Shown here: one piece after another, positions 61,909 through 64,000 of the stretch
Numbering within the stretch: the first letter of the stretch is position 1
Layout: each line of letters opens with the position of its first letter
Source of the DNA: Rhododendron vialii
Lineage: Eukaryota > Streptophyta > Magnoliopsida > Ericales > Ericaceae
Assembly (NCBI RefSeq): GCF_030253575.1
Contig: NC_080568.1
Location: forward strand, 21,103,501 to 21,167,500
DNA: 64,000 nucleotides
Reading direction: 5' to 3'
The notes under the pieces: model-generated
Database searches by the model: none
What the model was told of the DNA's origin: nothing
Seen by the model: the letters and a program-made list of their open reading frames with translations, nothing else
Made by a program: the position numbers and the translations under genes

Positions 61909-63133
61909 AAAGCAGTTACGCGGACTTGAACTCAAGCATCGGGCAACAAATAGATCCAACCAACCACTCAGTCATTATTATTATCGGAAACAAATAGATC
62001 CGAAACGAACTGTACTAATTTTTTAAATACCACACAAACGTGTGATATCTACCATGTATATGAGCAACTGGGATACAGTATATATTAAAAGCATTGGCTT
62101 GTCAATTGTCACCGTATTCCTTGTTGTAGCAAGATGTAAAGGATGAGTTGTACCCATCAACAATTCAATGCATATATGCGGTTGCCGTTAGGACATACCA
62201 ATAACGCAAAGAAGAAGATTTGCGAAGGTAACGGGTCATCTAAGAACTACTCCCCACCACATCCCCAACCAGACAACCTGTATCGGAAGACAGGGTCCAG
62301 ACGTGGCCTAGCGAGATATATACCCCCCCATGATTACAAAAATTGAATATGATGAATTTGGACCATTCTATATCCATAGTTTTGGACCATTTTTTTTATT
62401 TATTTTTTTAAGCAAAATTTTTTGGGACCATTCTCACAAGGCTGAGTTTAAATGCTGCTTAAATACATTCTACGTCAGTCACCATTTGGTGGGTTGGTGG
62501 TGGGTGGTACTCATTAAGCCCATTTAAGAAGGAGAAGATAGAAAACAGACTTTTAGTCAGGAGTGCAAAAAAATAGTTTTTGTGTATCCGAGCCCACACT
62601 GTGATTTGTGATGAATTTGCTCACCTGCTGATGAATGTGAATATTGGATGAGATTGCGGACTCCGTAATACTATACGCCATCCATATTAGATTAGGCCTA
62701 TCAATAACCGGATTCAATCCGAATCCTAAAAAGCTCAAATCCAATCCAAATTCCAATCCGAAAAATTGGGTATCCAAACCGAAAATCCAATTCCAATCTG
62801 AATTCTATATAATTATGGAGTACTTAAGTTCATAGTTATACTCTATGAGAAAAAGAGAGGTAATGTTAGTGGGTGAACAAAATCAGACAGTCAAGCTCAT
62901 GAGTCGACGTAGTGACGCCATAAATAACAACATCAAGAGAGCTGGCTCAAAATTGAAGGGCTAGTTAGCCACGAAAGCGACAATTTGAATTTACCTTCTC
63001 ATCTTAGAGCATATGCACCAATGAAAATGTATTTCACCTTCTCAACAGTACATTTTTTTCATTTTACCTACTCAAATCTCTCTCAATCCCACACCAATAC
63101 TCTATACTTTACCTATCATTTATTAAAATACTA
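61909..63133. other. Intergenic, no gene seen
   Basis: Only short chance frames. A stretch of repeated CAATCCGAATCC-like motifs lies near 62720-62800. Confidence 0.5.
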
Positions 63134-63375
63134 CTCCCTCCGTCTCGGTTTGTTTGTCCCCTTTTTGAGAGCGTTTGACCTCTCAAAGAATTATCTATAA
63201 TTTTCAATTCATAATATTTTTAATATGCAATATGAATCTTGTTTGATAGATTTCAATTAGTTTTATTATACAAAATCTTCAAAATCATAAAAAATATTAT
63301 AAAATGTATGATATAAGTATATTTTTGAAATACACGAATTTCGATAATAGAACAAACAAATTGGGACGGAGGGAG
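63134..63375. mobile_element. Stowaway (Tc1/mariner) MITE
   Basis: Ends CTCCCTCCGTC and GGGACGGAGGGAG are inverted and flanked by TA (63132-63133, 63376-63377). Inner GTTTGTTTGTCC pairs with AACAAACAAATT. Same family as 24172-24405. Confidence 0.92.
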
Positions 63376-63387
63376 TATTTTTTTTTG

Positions 63388-63402
63388 GAGAGAGAGAGAG
63401 GG

Positions 63403-63440
<38 letters not shown>
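63388..63440. repeat. (GA)n-rich stretch
   Basis: GA repeats interrupted once by GGGAGGATGAGG. Confidence 0.95.
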
Positions 63441-63443
<3 letters not shown>

Positions 63444-63745
63444 ATTGTTTAAAAATGACACATGAACAGTGCATAGGTATTAATAGCTATCCATTTCTTC
63501 AAATCTATTTTACCTTCTCCTTTAGCTCATCTGCTGCAAGTGACTTTTTGTGTTTTTATTAGGTAAAAGAGCTAAAAAACGCATGATGCCTGATTTGGTA
63601 AACTTGCTCTTAGATACTCGGAATAGAGTACTGTATTATTAGTTGTCAAAAGTGACACTTTCTTAATTATGGGTAGAAATGTGCTTTAAATTAAAGTTGG
63701 GCGCTGCTATTTGCAGCCTTTTATTTTCTCCTATAGCCCACTACA

Positions 63746-63980
63746 TTTCGGTAAATGGTTGTTGAAAATCATACATAACATTTCGGTAAATAGTTGTTGA
63801 AAATAAGATTATATTTCGGTAACTACCTATCGAAAATATGTTCAACTTTCGGTAAACAACTACCGAACATACATTTTTGGTAAATAGCTGTTGAAAAAAA
63901 TATTGTATTTTGGTAATTAGATGCTGAAAATATATCTCAATTTCGGTAACTAACTGTCGAGTATAATTGAAAATTTTTAA
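63746..63980. repeat. Tandem array of about 33-bp units, cut by the window end
   Basis: A TTTCGGTAA-like start followed by TAGTTGTTGAAAAT recurs at 63746, 63781, 63814, 63847, 63874, 63907 and 63941. The copies are diverged and A/T-rich; further copies may lie beyond the window. Confidence 0.85.
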
Positions 63981-64000
63981 CGAATTATGGAAAAAAATAA

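Overview
The window is nuclear DNA of a flowering plant, most likely a eudicot. Its genes have plant-type GT-AG introns and plant-specific families: a class III peroxidase, a LysM-receptor-type kinase, a TAA1/TAR aminotransferase, a PPR protein, a DMP protein and a DUF1666 relative. Between them lie LTR retrotransposons, LINE fragments and many MITEs. I cannot name the species from sequence alone. All exon models were built by hand from splice signals, reading frame and remembered family sequence; none was checked by search.

Layout. 1-2729: terminal region of a large LTR element (minus). 2730-3653: copy A of a duplicated intergenic block (copy B at 15994-17087). 4049-4730: a GTGTGAATT-rich array. 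5433-9400: a large inverted-repeat element with an 8-bp target duplication, containing a second foldback element and a ~195-bp tandem array. 10139-12735: two decayed LINE fragments. 13236-15271 (-): class III peroxidase with a long acidic C-terminal extension. 18981-22200 (+): LYK-type kinase lacking its LysM ectodomain and with GFG in place of DFG. 22635-26519 (-): TAR2-like tryptophan aminotransferase. 28961-33128 (-): eight-exon lipase-like alpha/beta hydrolase. 33129-37749: intergenic, with hAT-like elements. 37750-44667 (+): young, gag-only Copia element of Sirevirus type. 44888-47545: MITE, LINE and Copia debris. 48008-51615 (+): two-exon P-class PPR gene. 52991-53362: a 372-bp TRIM. 53555-55707 (-): DUF1666 pseudogene. 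57094-57750 (+): intronless DMP gene. 57753-64000: MITEs, a Copia-type solo LTR, and a ~33-bp tandem array running off the end.

Five protein-coding genes look fully intact (peroxidase, TAR2-like, lipase, PPR, DMP). The kinase has a clean frame but has lost key parts. Nothing suggests the genes form one pathway; they are an ordinary plant gene neighbourhood. Small transposons sit inside or next to most of them: a Mutator-type MITE in the last kinase intron, a LINE tail between the convergent kinase and TAR2 genes, a Stowaway MITE in a TAR2 intron, a MITE in a lipase intron, and a MITE starting two bases after the DMP stop codon.
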